DNA of 39,560 nucleotides from DATFJC01 sp964528795 (GCA_964528795.1 CAZGUY010000004.1:1-39560); one strand, 5' to 3'; shown: positions 23,006 to 32,395, counted from the stretch's first letter. The notes: generated by a model from the sequence alone, not told the origin. Numbers and translations are program-made.

Positions 23006-23931
23006 GGTTGGATTATAATGAAAATTACATAAAAAAGTAAAAGCATTAAACCTTCTTGCCAAGCTAACTTTTTCCCGGTCTTAGTTAAAATGCTAAAGAT
23101 TATATAACTAGCTATCATAAAAATAGCACTTGTAAAAAGAATAGATGTATTTTTTATCATTATAGGGGAAATTATTGCCGTAATCCCTAAAACTATTGTA
23201 GCATTACTAGCCACTGATCCAAGTATACCCCCTAAAACCATATCTTTGTGGTCAGTTTTAAATGAGCGTAGTCCAAAAATAAATTCAGGCAAGGATGTAC
23301 CTAAAGCTACCAAAATAAGACCTACTAAAAATATAGAAGTTTTAATTATTTCGGCTAATTTAATAGAAGATTGAACTACTACGTGAGCACTAGCAATTAA
23401 AACAATAATACCTATTAAAAGTAAAAATACCTGCTTTATTAATTTTTTCTTTCTTGCCCAACCTGCTTTTTTTTCGTATTCTTTGCTTTGAAAAAATAAA
23501 ATAGTGTTATATAAAAGAAAAAGAACTACTAAACCAATGCCGTCAATTCTTGATACATACCCATCTAAAGATAACAAAACAGCATAAACTACTAAAATAA
23601 AAACATAAATCAAATTTCTGTTTACCATTCTTGATTCACTTGAAAATTGTTTGGCTACAATCACACTTAGTCCTAAGACTAATGTTAAATTTGCAATGTT
23701 AGAACCAAAAATATTACTAAGTGACAAAACACCAGTTTTTTCAATAGCTGACATAATACCTATAAAAAGTTCTGGCAAAGAAGTAGCTAAACCAGCCAAA
23801 ACAAAAGCAATTACAAATTCTGAAATATTAAAATACTTAGCTAAATAATTAATTGATCTAATTATAATATCAGTACTCTTGATAAGTATAAAGCAGCCAA
23901 TAAAAATTGCTAATATATAGATTAGTGCCAT
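22996..23931 (-). CDS. Calcium/sodium antiporter family protein (CaCA)
   Basis: This 311-aa protein has about 10 membrane segments and the two alpha-repeats of the CaCA exchanger family: LAGLATSLPELFIGIMSA with GSNIANLTLVLG in the first half, and LVALGTSLPEFIFGLRS with GSVASNATIVLG in the second. Members exchange Ca2+ (or other cations) for Na+ or H+. The acidic residues of both repeats (PE) are present. It starts 5 bp after a P-type ATPase gene of calcium-pump type, so the two probably form a cation-export operon. The exact ion pair is not readable from sequence. Confidence 0.9.
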   Translation of the reverse strand: MALIYILAIFIGCFILIKSTDIIIRSINYLAKYFNISEFVIAFVLAGLATSLPELFIGIMSAIEKTGVLSLSNIFGSNIANLTLVLGLSVIVAKQFSSESRMVNRNLIYVFILVVYAVLLSLDGYVSRIDGIGLVVLFLLYNTILFFQSKEYEKKAGWARKKKLIKQVFLLLIGIIVLIASAHVVVQSSIKLAEIIKTSIFLVGLILVALGTSLPEFIFGLRSFKTDHKDMVLGGILGSVASNATIVLGITAIISPIMIKNTSILFTSAIFMIASYIIFSILTKTGKKLAWQEGLMLLLFYVIFIIIQPMI

Positions 23932-23936
23932 AAAGT

Positions 23937-26555
23937 TTATTTGTTATCTTTTTCAATTAGAAAAAATGATTTACCAAACTCAATAAGTATTAATTTTAAT
24001 ATACCTAATGTAAGGAGGATAAACCAGTCGTGTACATTTAATGGTACTACTTCTAACAACCTTTCAAAAAATGGAATATATAAAGCTACAAAAAACATTA
24101 TCCAACCAAATACTATACTAAAATTTAAAAATTTATTGTTAAAGGGATTGTAGTGCCAAATAGCTTTTTTAAGATTTTTGCAGGCCAAAACATAAAATAA
24201 TGTATCAATACCTAGGGCTACAAAAAGCATTGTTCTAATGTATTCCATATTAAAGCCCGACTTATATAAATAATAATAAAGAGCAACTAAAATGACGTCT
24301 GTTACTATTCCTACAATACCTATTAAAATTTTCATTTCTTTATCTAATATTTTGTGGGATCTCTCATCATCGGTTTGTTTTAAAAGTTCTTCCTCTTCTT
24401 TCTCGTATGAAAGGGCTATAGCCGGCATGGTATCTTCAATAATATTAACCCAAAGAATTTGAGCTGCTAAAAGCGGGATAGGAAGACCTAAAAGCAAAGA
24501 TCCAGCAATTAATATAAATTCAGTAAAGGTGTCACTTAATAAAAATAAAACTATTTTTTTAATATTATGAAATATGTTTCTTCCTTGCTTTACAGCATCA
24601 ACAATGGTTTGAAAGCGGTCATCTAATAAAACCATTTCTGCTGTTCCTTTAGTTACTTCAGAGCCTGACCCTAAAGCCACTCCAATATTGGCTGACTTTA
24701 AAGCTGGGGCGTCGTTTACACCATCCCCTGCCATAGCAACTGTTTCACCTTGCTTTTGTAGGGCATCAACAATTCTAATTTTATGCTTAGGTTCGACTCG
24801 GGCAAAAATAGAAGTGGTTTTTAGTTTTTCTTGTAATTCTTTGTCGGATAGTTTATCTATTTGATTACCTTGTAAAATTTCTGATTCTGAATGAATTAAA
24901 CCAACTTCTTTTCCAATAGAACGAGCTGTAAGCTTGTGGTCCCCGGTTATTATAATAGGTCTTATACCTGCCTTTATGCAAGCATCTATTGTATCTTTAG
25001 CATCGCTTCTTAATGGGTCTTTTAAAGCAATTAAGCCTTTAAAATTTAAGTCTTTGGTGTCTTTATGCTCTATATGAATGTCTTTACTATCTTTAATCTT
25101 TATTTCTTTTTCTCCAAAAGCTAAAACTCTTAAGCCCTTTTTAGTAAGCTTTTTAATTTGATTTAATAAATCTTTTTTTTGTTTTTCTTTAAGGTTGGAT
25201 AATTTTATTATTTTCTCAGGAGCTCCTTTAACTATTAAGTTATGTTTATCTTTGGTGTTGGTTTTATAAAGGGTGGCCATATACATTATTTCTGACTCAA
25301 ATGGTATTTCAGCTATTCTTTTATTTTTTTGAAAAAGTTTTTCAGAATCTATCTTTGATTCAAGACCTTTTTGAAATAAAGCTACTTCAGTAGGGCTGCC
25401 AGTTAATTTCCATGCTTGGCCATCTTTTTTATCTGGGTTTTCAAGGCTAGTATTGTTACAAAGCATTGCTGACCTTAAAAGTTCTGTTTCTGAAATGGTG
25501 TCGTTGAAAGGTAATATATCAGAAACTGCCATTTCTCCTCTTGTCAGAGTGCCTGTTTTATCCGAAGCAATAACAGTAATAGAGCCTAGAGTTTCAGTGG
25601 CGATAAGCTTTTTAACTAAAGCTTTTTTCTTTAAAATAGCTTGCATACCAACTGCCAAAGCAACCGTAACAGCAATAGGTAAACCTTCTGGAATACCAGC
25701 TACTGCTACTGCAATTGAAACTAAAAACATTTCAAAATAATCAAAACCCAAAAGCAAGCCTATTCCAAAAAGGGCAACACACAAAATAGCTATTATAACA
25801 CCTAACACCTTAGCTAACTTAGTAATTTTTTTCTGAAGCGGAGTTTTATCTTCCTTAGTTGTTTTTATCATGTGAGCTATTTTTCCAATTTCAGTATCTT
25901 TGCCAGTATTTACTACTACTGCTTTCCCCGAACCTCTTGTTACTAAAGTTCCAGCATAAATCATGTTTTCTCTGTCAGCTAAATTTGTTTCTTTGTCTAA
26001 GATCTTAGTTTGCTTAGAAGAAGGTATAGATTCTCCTGTTAGGGCAGCTTCTTTTGTTTCTAAATTATTTTCATGCAAAATTCTAGCGTCAGCTGCTACT
26101 ATATCTCCAGCTTCAACTGAGATAATATCGCCCGGTACTACTTCTCTTGTTAAAACAGTAAAAATATTACTTTTGCCAGTTTGAGACCGTCTTACAACCT
26201 TGGCTTTGTGTTTAACCATCTTTTTTAAATGAGAAAAGGTTTCTTCTGCTTTAAATTCTTGAAAAAAACCAATAGCTACATTAATAAAAACAGCCCCTAA
26301 AATTATTATCATGTCCGTGGTTTCACCAATAGACAAAGCAATAAGGGCTGCTATTACCAAAACATACATTAAAGGACTTTTAAATTGTTCTATAATAATT
26401 TGAACAATTGAAAATCTTTTTTTCTCAGGCAATTTATTAGGTCCATATTTTTTAAATCTTTCTTTAACCTGAGAAGGAGAAAGTCCTTTTTGATTAGATT
26501 CCAGTTTTTTTAAAACTTTTTCTGGAGTTAAGTTGTGCCAAATAGCTTTTTCCAT
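23937..26555 (-). CDS. P-type cation-transporting ATPase (P2, calcium-pump-like)
   Basis: The 872-aa protein has the layout of P2 ATPases: an N-terminal cation-ATPase domain (HNLTPEKVLKKLESN), actuator loop LTGES (172-176), M4 IPEGLP (288-293), phosphorylation motif DKTGTLT with Asp332, GDGVND hinge and ten expected membrane segments. Compared with SERCA, M5 keeps the ligand Glu (SDTFTEF), with Thr replacing Asn768. M6 reads LWVNIIEDTMPAIALSYE, placing Glu where SERCA has Thr799. It is thus Ca2+-pump-like, but the transported ion is uncertain. The CaCA antiporter gene follows 5 bp later. A -10 box lies 8 nt before its ATG. Confidence 0.93.
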   Translation of the reverse strand: MEKAIWHNLTPEKVLKKLESNQKGLSPSQVKERFKKYGPNKLPEKKRFSIVQIIIEQFKSPLMYVLVIAALIALSIGETTDMIIILGAVFINVAIGFFQEFKAEETFSHLKKMVKHKAKVVRRSQTGKSNIFTVLTREVVPGDIISVEAGDIVAADARILHENNLETKEAALTGESIPSSKQTKILDKETNLADRENMIYAGTLVTRGSGKAVVVNTGKDTEIGKIAHMIKTTKEDKTPLQKKITKLAKVLGVIIAILCVALFGIGLLLGFDYFEMFLVSIAVAVAGIPEGLPIAVTVALAVGMQAILKKKALVKKLIATETLGSITVIASDKTGTLTRGEMAVSDILPFNDTISETELLRSAMLCNNTSLENPDKKDGQAWKLTGSPTEVALFQKGLESKIDSEKLFQKNKRIAEIPFESEIMYMATLYKTNTKDKHNLIVKGAPEKIIKLSNLKEKQKKDLLNQIKKLTKKGLRVLAFGEKEIKIKDSKDIHIEHKDTKDLNFKGLIALKDPLRSDAKDTIDACIKAGIRPIIITGDHKLTARSIGKEVGLIHSESEILQGNQIDKLSDKELQEKLKTTSIFARVEPKHKIRIVDALQKQGETVAMAGDGVNDAPALKSANIGVALGSGSEVTKGTAEMVLLDDRFQTIVDAVKQGRNIFHNIKKIVLFLLSDTFTEFILIAGSLLLGLPIPLLAAQILWVNIIEDTMPAIALSYEKEEEELLKQTDDERSHKILDKEMKILIGIVGIVTDVILVALYYYLYKSGFNMEYIRTMLFVALGIDTLFYVLACKNLKKAIWHYNPFNNKFLNFSIVFGWIMFFVALYIPFFERLLEVVPLNVHDWFILLTLGILKLILIEFGKSFFLIEKDNK

Positions 26556-26563
26556 ACGGCTCT

Positions 26564-26569
26564 ATTATA
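26564..26569 (-). promoter_or_regulatory. -10 box of the P-type ATPase gene
   Basis: A perfect minus-strand TATAAT, 8 nt before the ATG at 26555, with no recognisable -35 (a T run occupies the place). The mRNA would be leaderless or nearly so. It lies just downstream of tRNA-Lys. Confidence 0.5.
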
Positions 26570-26592
26570 ACACATCTTTTAAATAAAAAAAA

Positions 26593-26665
26593 TGAGTCGC
26601 CCGGGTCTCGAACCCGGAACCCTCAGCTTAAAAGGCTGATGCTCTACCAATTGAGCTAGCGACCC
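26593..26665 (-). tRNA. tRNA-Lys(UUU)
   Basis: Minus-strand acceptor GGGTCGC pairs with GCGACTC (one G-U), followed by discriminator A. Anticodon stem TCAGC/GCTGA holds loop CTTTTAA, giving TTT. The T arm is CCGGG/CCCGG with loop TTCGAGA. No CCA is encoded. It lies 11 bp after the 71-aa unknown gene and may be cotranscribed with it. Confidence 0.97.
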
Positions 26666-26676
26666 ACAATAATAGA

Positions 26677-26892
26677 TTATCTTTTTTCAAGAGTATAATT
26701 TCCAAATGGCTTATGTTTTAAAACATAATTTCTTCCAGTTCTATCTTCAAATTTGATACTGCTTGACATTCTAGCATTTTTAAACATAGACTCTGTCTCA
26801 TCTGCGCTTAAGACGTGATCAAGGTGATAAACTCCCCTTTTTACATTTTCATCGTGTTCAACAGTGTACCCTTGTACATTTGTCTTTGCCAT
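26677..26892 (-). CDS. Unknown small protein, 71 aa
   Basis: No family is recognised. The 71 residues contain a conserved-looking core (GVYHLDHVLSADETESMFKNA, about 21-41) followed by a beta-hairpin-like end (KFEDRTGRNYVLKHKPFGNYTL). Histidines and aspartates are frequent but form no clear metal motif. It starts with ATG, is divergent from dnaB and lies just before tRNA-Lys. Coding status is supported by a normal amino-acid mix and by filling the gap between features. Confidence 0.65.
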   Translation of the reverse strand: MAKTNVQGYTVEHDENVKRGVYHLDHVLSADETESMFKNARMSSSIKFEDRTGRNYVLKHKPFGNYTLEKR

Positions 26893-26937
26893 AAGAGTTT
26901 GTTTAAAACTTGTTAAAAATATGTGGCTTTTTATAGT

Positions 26938-26966
26938 TTGCTATTTTCTTAAATTTAGTATATATT
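26938..26966 (+). promoter_or_regulatory. Promoter of dnaB
   Basis: TTGCTA (26938-26943), a 17-nt spacer and TATATT (26961-26966). The dnaB ATG is at 26992. Confidence 0.6.
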
Positions 26967-26991
26967 AAAAAAAAGAATATGTAAAGACCTT

Positions 26992-28422
26992 ATGCCAAAA
27001 AATAATTCAATTAATGAAAAATTACCACCCCAAAACATAGAAGCTGAGCAAGCTTTGCTTGGTTCTTTGTTAATTGATAAAGACGCCATTGTTACAGTGG
27101 CGGATATTTTAGAATCTAAAGATTTTTATAAAGAAAAGCATCAAAAAATTTATCAAGCTATGGTTGATTTATGGAAAGATGGGGAGCCAATTGATATTTT
27201 AAGTACTACTAACAAATTAGAAGAAGCTAATAATTTAGACGATGTGGGCGGTAGAAGTTATTTAGCTACTCTTTCCAACATGGTTCCTACAGCAAGTCAT
27301 GTAGAATCTTATGCTGAAATTGTTAGAAAAAAGTCTACCTTACGAAGACTTATTTCATCTTCAACTGATATCATTCAAATGGCTTATAAAACTGAAGAAG
27401 GTAATACAACTGATATTTTAGATAAGGCAGAAGAAAAATTATTTTCAGTTTCAAAAAAATTTTTAAAACAAAATTTTGTTTGTATACAAGAGACCCTAGA
27501 TAAAGCTTTTGAAAGAATGGATAAATTAGATAAAGGAGAAGATAAAGTAAGAGGGGTGCCAACTGGTTTTAAAGAATTAGACGAAGCTTTAGCTGGGCTT
27601 CAACCTTCAGAATTAATCTTGTTAGCAGCCAGACCTTCTATTGGTAAGTCAGCTCTAGCTTTGGATATGGCTCGTCATGCTGCTGTAGAAGAAGGAGTGC
27701 CAGTAGGTATTTTTAGTTTAGAAATGTCAAGAGAGCAGATTACTGATAGAATGATTTGCGCTAAGTCTGGTGTTAATCTTTGGAAAATGAGAACAGGAAA
27801 TATTTCTCATAAGGATGATAATAATGATTTTGAAAAATTAGGAGAAGCTTTTGACAAATTATCTGATGCCCCTGTTTTTATTGACGATTCTCCTCTTTTA
27901 AATTTAGTTGAATTAAAAACAAAAGCTCGAAGACTTCAAAGTGAACATGGTTTAGGACTTTTAGTGGTTGATTATTTACAACTTATGAGTTCAGGTAGTG
28001 AAAATAGATCGGGTAGAGTAGAAGAGGTTTCAGAAATATCTAGGGGGTTAAAAGGGGTAGCTAGAGAATTAGATATTCCTGTTTTAGCCCTTTCTCAGCT
28101 TTCTCGTTCTCCTGAAATGAGAACTCCTGCCATTCCTAAATTATCAGATTTACGATCTTCTGGTTCTTTGGAGCAGGATGCTGATGTAGTAATGTTTATA
28201 TATAGGAAAGCCCGAGATAAGGGCATAAAAAAATGTCCTCCAGAAGAAAAAAATATTGCAGAAATTCATATTGGTAAGCACAGACATGGTCCAGCTGGAG
28301 TTAAGTTTTTACTTTACTTTAATGAAGATATAGCTAGTTTTAAGGATTTAGATAAAAAACACCAAGATCAATACAATAATGGGGGCCAGGATTTTGAAGA
28401 AGATGAAGATTCACCATTTTAA
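26992..28422 (+). CDS. dnaB: Replicative DNA helicase DnaB
   Basis: DnaB is the hexameric helicase that unwinds the replication fork. The 476-aa protein has the N-terminal domain (PPQNIEAEQALLGSLLID), a linker, and a RecA-type motor with Walker A (ARPSIGKSALA), FSLEMS, Walker B LLVVDYLQLM, ALSQLSRSPE and SDLRSSGSLEQDADVV. No intein or insertion is seen. It heads a long plus-strand run, with recR starting 8 bp after its stop. Confidence 0.97.
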   Translation: MPKNNSINEKLPPQNIEAEQALLGSLLIDKDAIVTVADILESKDFYKEKHQKIYQAMVDLWKDGEPIDILSTTNKLEEANNLDDVGGRSYLATLSNMVPTASHVESYAEIVRKKSTLRRLISSSTDIIQMAYKTEEGNTTDILDKAEEKLFSVSKKFLKQNFVCIQETLDKAFERMDKLDKGEDKVRGVPTGFKELDEALAGLQPSELILLAARPSIGKSALALDMARHAAVEEGVPVGIFSLEMSREQITDRMICAKSGVNLWKMRTGNISHKDDNNDFEKLGEAFDKLSDAPVFIDDSPLLNLVELKTKARRLQSEHGLGLLVVDYLQLMSSGSENRSGRVEEVSEISRGLKGVARELDIPVLALSQLSRSPEMRTPAIPKLSDLRSSGSLEQDADVVMFIYRKARDKGIKKCPPEEKNIAEIHIGKHRHGPAGVKFLLYFNEDIASFKDLDKKHQDQYNNGGQDFEEDEDSPF

Positions 28423-28430
28423 AATATATT

Positions 28431-29042
28431 ATGGCAAGCTTTCCAAAAGAAATTAAAAATCTGATTAATAGCTTAAGTCAATTACCAGGAGTTGGACCCA
28501 AAACTGCAGAACGCTTTGTTTTATTTTTATTAAAAAAAGAAAAGACTAGAGAAATATTAGCAAAAAATATTGTAAATTTAAAAAAAATATCTTTTTGTGA
28601 AAAGTGTGGCAATTTCTCATCCAGTAAAATGTGCAATATTTGCTCTGATAAAGACAGGGATCACAACAAAATTTTAGTAGTAGCTCGTCCTCAAGAAATT
28701 AATGTTTTTGAAAGTATTCATGATTATGATGGCTTGTATCATGTTTTAGGTGGTCTTATTAATACTACCAAGGACATTGGTGGAAAAGATTTAAATATTA
28801 AAAAATTAATTGACCGACTCAAGAAAAGAGACAACAAAACAGAAGTTATTTTTGGTTTAGATTCAACAATCAAAGGAGAAGGAACAATGCTCTATATTAG
28901 GGATTTGATTTCTAAGAATAAACAGTTAAATAAAAAAGTAAAGCTTTCTAAAATTGCTCGTGGCATACCTTCAGGTGGAGAAATATCATATGCTGACGAT
29001 TTAACCTTAAAAGAATCTTTAAAAAATAGGCGCTCTCTTTAA
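28431..29042 (+). CDS. recR: Recombination protein RecR
   Basis: RecR works with RecO (and RecF) to load RecA at gaps. The 203 aa match the usual length. There is an N-terminal helix-hairpin-helix (LPGVGPKTAERFVLFLL), a four-cysteine zinc site (CEKCGNFSSSKMCNIC) and a Toprim domain (ILVVARPQEINVFES, then ARGIPSGGEISYADDLTL). It lies between dnaB and a mechanosensitive channel gene. Confidence 0.97.
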   Translation: MASFPKEIKNLINSLSQLPGVGPKTAERFVLFLLKKEKTREILAKNIVNLKKISFCEKCGNFSSSKMCNICSDKDRDHNKILVVARPQEINVFESIHDYDGLYHVLGGLINTTKDIGGKDLNIKKLIDRLKKRDNKTEVIFGLDSTIKGEGTMLYIRDLISKNKQLNKKVKLSKIARGIPSGGEISYADDLTLKESLKNRRSL

Positions 29043-29072
29043 TATATATTTAAAATTTAAAAAATAAATTTT

Positions 29073-30140
29073 ATGTTTTTACAAGAAATATTTCAACCAG
29101 TTGGTTTTTGGACAAATAATTTTTTAGGTAATTCTGTTTTTGAATATTTATCACTTTTAGTAATTACTGGATTAATTTTTGCTTTTTTAAAAGTATTTCA
29201 AGAAATTATTTTAGCCAGATTAAAAAAATTATCCAAAAGAACAAAAAATAAGGTTGATGATTTAGTTATCTCAATTGTTGGTTCTTTTGGTTTTTTGTTT
29301 TTATTATATGTTGGTATTTATGTAGGACTAAAATTTTTATATGTTCACCCTAATTTAGAAAAAGGATTAACTGTTTTAATGATTGGCTGGTTAGTATATC
29401 AAGTTTCAATTATAGTTCAAATTATAACTAATCATTTACTTGCGAAAAAAAGTAAAGCTCGGGGTTATGAATCTTCTTTTAAACTTTTGGGTCAAATATT
29501 TAAGGCTATAACTTGGGTGTTTGGTGGTCTTTTAATTTTATCTAATTTAGGGATTAATGTCTCTTCCTTAATAGCAGGTCTTGGAATTGGAGGGGTAGCT
29601 GCTGCCTTAGCTTTGCAAAACATTTTAGGGGATTTGTTTTCTTCATTTGCAATTCATTTTGATAGACCTTTTGTGATAGGTGATTTTATTGTAATTGGAG
29701 AATATAAAGGAGAAGTAAAAAAGATTGGCATTAAAACTACTCGAATAAAATCTCTTCAAGGAGAAGAAATTGTTATTTCAAATAAAGACTTAACCTCAGC
29801 TAGGGTTCAAAATTTTAAAAAAATGAATGATCGAAGGGTATCTTTTGAATTTGGTTTAGAATATGGATTATCTCAAGAAAATTTAGAAAAAGTAAAACAA
29901 ATTGTTTCTAATATTATTGATAAGACTGATTTAGCTAGATTTGATCGAGTTCATTTAGTAGAGTTTGGTGATTCTAGTTTAAATTTTGAAGCAGTTTATT
30001 TTGTAGAGTCACCTGATTTTAGTATTTATAGAGATGTTCATGAAAAAATACTTTTTCAAATGAGAAAAGAGTTTAAAGACTTGGGAGCTTCTTTTGCTTA
30101 TCCTACTCAAACTATTTACTTAAAAAATAAAAATAATTAA
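29073..30140 (+). CDS. MscS-type mechanosensitive ion channel
   Basis: The 355-aa protein has about four N-terminal membrane segments. The pore helix region is LIAGLGIGGVAAALALQN (glycine/alanine-rich as in MscS TM3), followed by the cytosolic beta domain (FVIGDFIVIGEYKGEVKKIG, TTRIKSLQGEEIVISN) and an alpha-beta end. Such channels open under membrane tension and release solutes on osmotic downshock. It starts 30 bp after recR. Confidence 0.94.
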   Translation: MFLQEIFQPVGFWTNNFLGNSVFEYLSLLVITGLIFAFLKVFQEIILARLKKLSKRTKNKVDDLVISIVGSFGFLFLLYVGIYVGLKFLYVHPNLEKGLTVLMIGWLVYQVSIIVQIITNHLLAKKSKARGYESSFKLLGQIFKAITWVFGGLLILSNLGINVSSLIAGLGIGGVAAALALQNILGDLFSSFAIHFDRPFVIGDFIVIGEYKGEVKKIGIKTTRIKSLQGEEIVISNKDLTSARVQNFKKMNDRRVSFEFGLEYGLSQENLEKVKQIVSNIIDKTDLARFDRVHLVEFGDSSLNFEAVYFVESPDFSIYRDVHEKILFQMRKEFKDLGASFAYPTQTIYLKNKNN

Positions 30141-30176
30141 TTTATTGTTAAATTTAATAAATTAATTTAAAAATTT

Positions 30177-30617
30177 ATGAAAATCAAAAGTAGTGCTTTT
30201 AAAGATCAAGAAAATATTCCAACTAAATTCACTTGCCAAGGAAAAGATATAAGCCCAAGTTTAAAATTTGAAAATATACCAGACAATACAAAATGCTTTG
30301 CTTTAATAGTTGATGATCCTGATGCACCTGGTCAAACCTTTGTTCACTGGCTTTTATGGAATATTCCGGCAAATAAAAAAGAATTAGAGCAAGATTTTAA
30401 ACCAGAAGTTGCTCTTCAGGGTAAAAATGATTTTGGAAAATTAGAATATGGCGGCCCTTGCCCTCCAAGTGGTAGTCATCGTTATAGATTTAAGTTGTAT
30501 GCTCTTAGTAGCAAGCTTGATTTAAATGAAGGAGCTAGTAAAAAAGACTTAGAAAAAGCAATGAAAAGTAAAGTTTTAAAACAAGCTCAACTTATTGGTC
30601 TTTACCAAAAAAAGTAA
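30177..30617 (+). CDS. YbhB/YbcL-type PEBP-family protein
   Basis: This 146-aa protein of the phosphatidylethanolamine-binding/Raf-kinase-inhibitor-like family has the ligand-pocket motif DDPDAPGQTFVHWLLWNIP and the second signature YGGPCPPSGSHRYRF. The function of bacterial members is poorly known; in E. coli YbhB and YbcL form a structural pair. No signal peptide is seen, so it is cytosolic. It precedes the repair-fusion gene by 8 bp. Confidence 0.92.
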   Translation: MKIKSSAFKDQENIPTKFTCQGKDISPSLKFENIPDNTKCFALIVDDPDAPGQTFVHWLLWNIPANKKELEQDFKPEVALQGKNDFGKLEYGGPCPPSGSHRYRFKLYALSSKLDLNEGASKKDLEKAMKSKVLKQAQLIGLYQKK

Positions 30618-30625
30618 TTTAAAAT

Positions 30626-31390
30626 ATGAAATTTAAAAACGAAGTTAAAAAGGTGGTTAAAAATATACCACAAGGCAAGGTTTTAACTTACAAGGAAGTA
30701 GCTTATAGGGCAGGTCGGCCAAAAGCATATCGAGTAGTAGGTAATATATTGGCTAAAAATACAAATCCGGATATTCCTTGTCATCGTGTTATTAAATCTG
30801 ATGGAAATCTTGGTAAATATAACCGAGGTGTGCTAAAAAAAGCACATCTTTTATATACCGAAAACTATGATTTTCCTAATAAAAAGATTTTAAAAAAAGA
30901 ATTCTTTAATCGTGATACTAAAAAGGTTGCTAAAGACTTAATTGGAAAGTGGTTAGTAAAAGGAAAAAGGGCTCTTATTATCAGTGAGGTAGAAATTTAT
31001 GATGGTAAAAATGATCTTGCTTCACATGCCTCTCGTGGTAAAACTAAAAGAACAAAACCAATGTTTGGAAAAGCTGGATTTTGGTATGTTTATTTAATAT
31101 ACGGTATGTATTATATGTTAAATATTGTAACTCGTGAAAAGGGGTTTCCAGCTGCTATTTTAATTAGAGGTACGTTTTCAATTTCTGGTCCAGGAAAATT
31201 AACTAAACATTTAAATGTTGATAAAAGCTTTAATAATAAGCCGGCTAATAAAAAAGCTGGTCTTTGGATTGAAGATAGGGGAATTGAAATAAATTCTAAT
31301 AATATAAAGGCCTTAAAAAGAATTGGAGTGGACTATGCTAAAGAATGGAAGGATAAATTATTTAGATTCAAATATGTTAAAAATAATTAA
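30626..31390 (+). CDS. Fusion of O6-alkylguanine alkyltransferase domain and 3-methyladenine (AAG/MPG) glycosylase
   Basis: This 254-aa protein carries two DNA alkylation repair domains. Residues 1-80 are an Ogt/MGMT C-terminal domain: YKEVAYRAGRPKAYRVVGN, the acceptor Cys52 in PCHRVI, then GNLGKYNRG and LLYTE. Residues 85-254 are an AAG-type glycosylase: ISEVEIYDG (catalytic Glu likely Glu123), DLASHASRG, MFGKAGFWYVYLIYGMYYMLNIV and an AILIRG end strand. Direct reversal and base-excision start are thus joined in one chain. The N-terminal ribonuclease-H-like domain of full MGMT is missing, but the active-site Cys is kept. A frameshift artefact is unlikely, since the reading frame is continuous. 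Confidence 0.92.
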   Translation: MKFKNEVKKVVKNIPQGKVLTYKEVAYRAGRPKAYRVVGNILAKNTNPDIPCHRVIKSDGNLGKYNRGVLKKAHLLYTENYDFPNKKILKKEFFNRDTKKVAKDLIGKWLVKGKRALIISEVEIYDGKNDLASHASRGKTKRTKPMFGKAGFWYVYLIYGMYYMLNIVTREKGFPAAILIRGTFSISGPGKLTKHLNVDKSFNNKPANKKAGLWIEDRGIEINSNNIKALKRIGVDYAKEWKDKLFRFKYVKNN

Positions 31391-31423
31391 AATTATATTT
31401 TTTAAAAAATTAATTTTTTCTTT

Positions 31424-32395
31424 ATGAATTTAGAACTTATTAAGGACAAAAAAGTATGGCAAAAATTTATAAAAGAAAATAAGGCTAATCTTTTAGAGTC
31501 TTGGCAATGGAAAAAGTTTCAAGATTCTTTAAAAAATCAGGTTGAGCCTATTGCTTTAAAAGGCAAAAAGGAGATCTTATTAGCTGGTTTAGTTATTAAA
31601 AAAAATCTTGTTTTTAATAAAAGTTATCTTTATATTCCCAAAGGCCCGATTTTTAAAAAAGGGTTAGATAAAGACAAAAAAAATGAAATATTTTCTGAAT
31701 TTGTTGAAAAAATTAAAAAAAGATTTCAAGATGACAATCCTATTTTTTTAAAAATAGAACCAGAAAATAATAAATTAAATTCTGATAAATATAAGATTCT
31801 TAAAACAAAGCCTCGCCAACCCGAAAAAACTGCTATTTTAGATTTAAGTCCAAGCAAAGAAGATATTTTAAAAAACATGCATTCTAAAACAAGATATAAT
31901 ATTCGTCTTGCAAAAAGAAAAGGGGTAACAACAAAAAAATCCCAAAACTTTAAAGATATAGAAAAGTTTTTAGACCTACTTCACATAACTACCAGTAGGG
32001 AGGGTTTTCAAGCTCACCCTGATGATTATTATAAAAAACTTTTAAAGCTTGATAATATAGATTTATATTTAGCTTTTTTTGAAAATACTCCAATAGCAGC
32101 TCATATTGTTGGTTTTTTTAGGGATTTTGGTTATTACCTACACGGTGCTTCATCAAGAGAGCATAGAAAAGTAATGGGTCCTCATCGTTTGCATTGGAAG
32201 ATTATTAAAGATTTAAAGCAAAAAGGTTTAAAATATTATGATTTTTGGGGGATTGATAAAGAAAAATGGCCTGGTTTAACAAGGTTTAAAACCAGCTTTG
32301 GATCAAGTAAAACCACCTATCCTGGTACTTTTGATCTTGTGTTTAAGCCGATTTGGTATTCATTGTATTTATTAGGTAAAAAGATTAAATCTTAA
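31424..32395 (+). CDS. FemAB/FemX-type aminoacyltransferase (lipid II interpeptide bridge family)
   Basis: The 323-aa protein has a double GNAT-like fold pattern: ANLLESWQWKKFQDSL (first half), LKNMHSKTRYNIRLAKRKGV, and the C-terminal SREHRKVMGPHRLHWKIIKDL with YDFWGIDKEKWPGLTRFKTSFG. Family members add amino acids from tRNA to lipid II peptide stems; some act in other aminoacyl transfers. A D,D-carboxypeptidase gene starts 4 bp later, which supports a peptidoglycan role. The donor and number of residues added cannot be read from sequence. Confidence 0.9.
   Translation: MNLELIKDKKVWQKFIKENKANLLESWQWKKFQDSLKNQVEPIALKGKKEILLAGLVIKKNLVFNKSYLYIPKGPIFKKGLDKDKKNEIFSEFVEKIKKRFQDDNPIFLKIEPENNKLNSDKYKILKTKPRQPEKTAILDLSPSKEDILKNMHSKTRYNIRLAKRKGVTTKKSQNFKDIEKFLDLLHITTSREGFQAHPDDYYKKLLKLDNIDLYLAFFENTPIAAHIVGFFRDFGYYLHGASSREHRKVMGPHRLHWKIIKDLKQKGLKYYDFWGIDKEKWPGLTRFKTSFGSSKTTYPGTFDLVFKPIWYSLYLLGKKIKS

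Noticed and set aside
25453..25740. Plus-strand ORFs inside the P-type ATPase gene (also 23941 and 25963)
   Set aside because: They lie fully within a gene with clear family motifs on the other strand; composition is typical of shadows.
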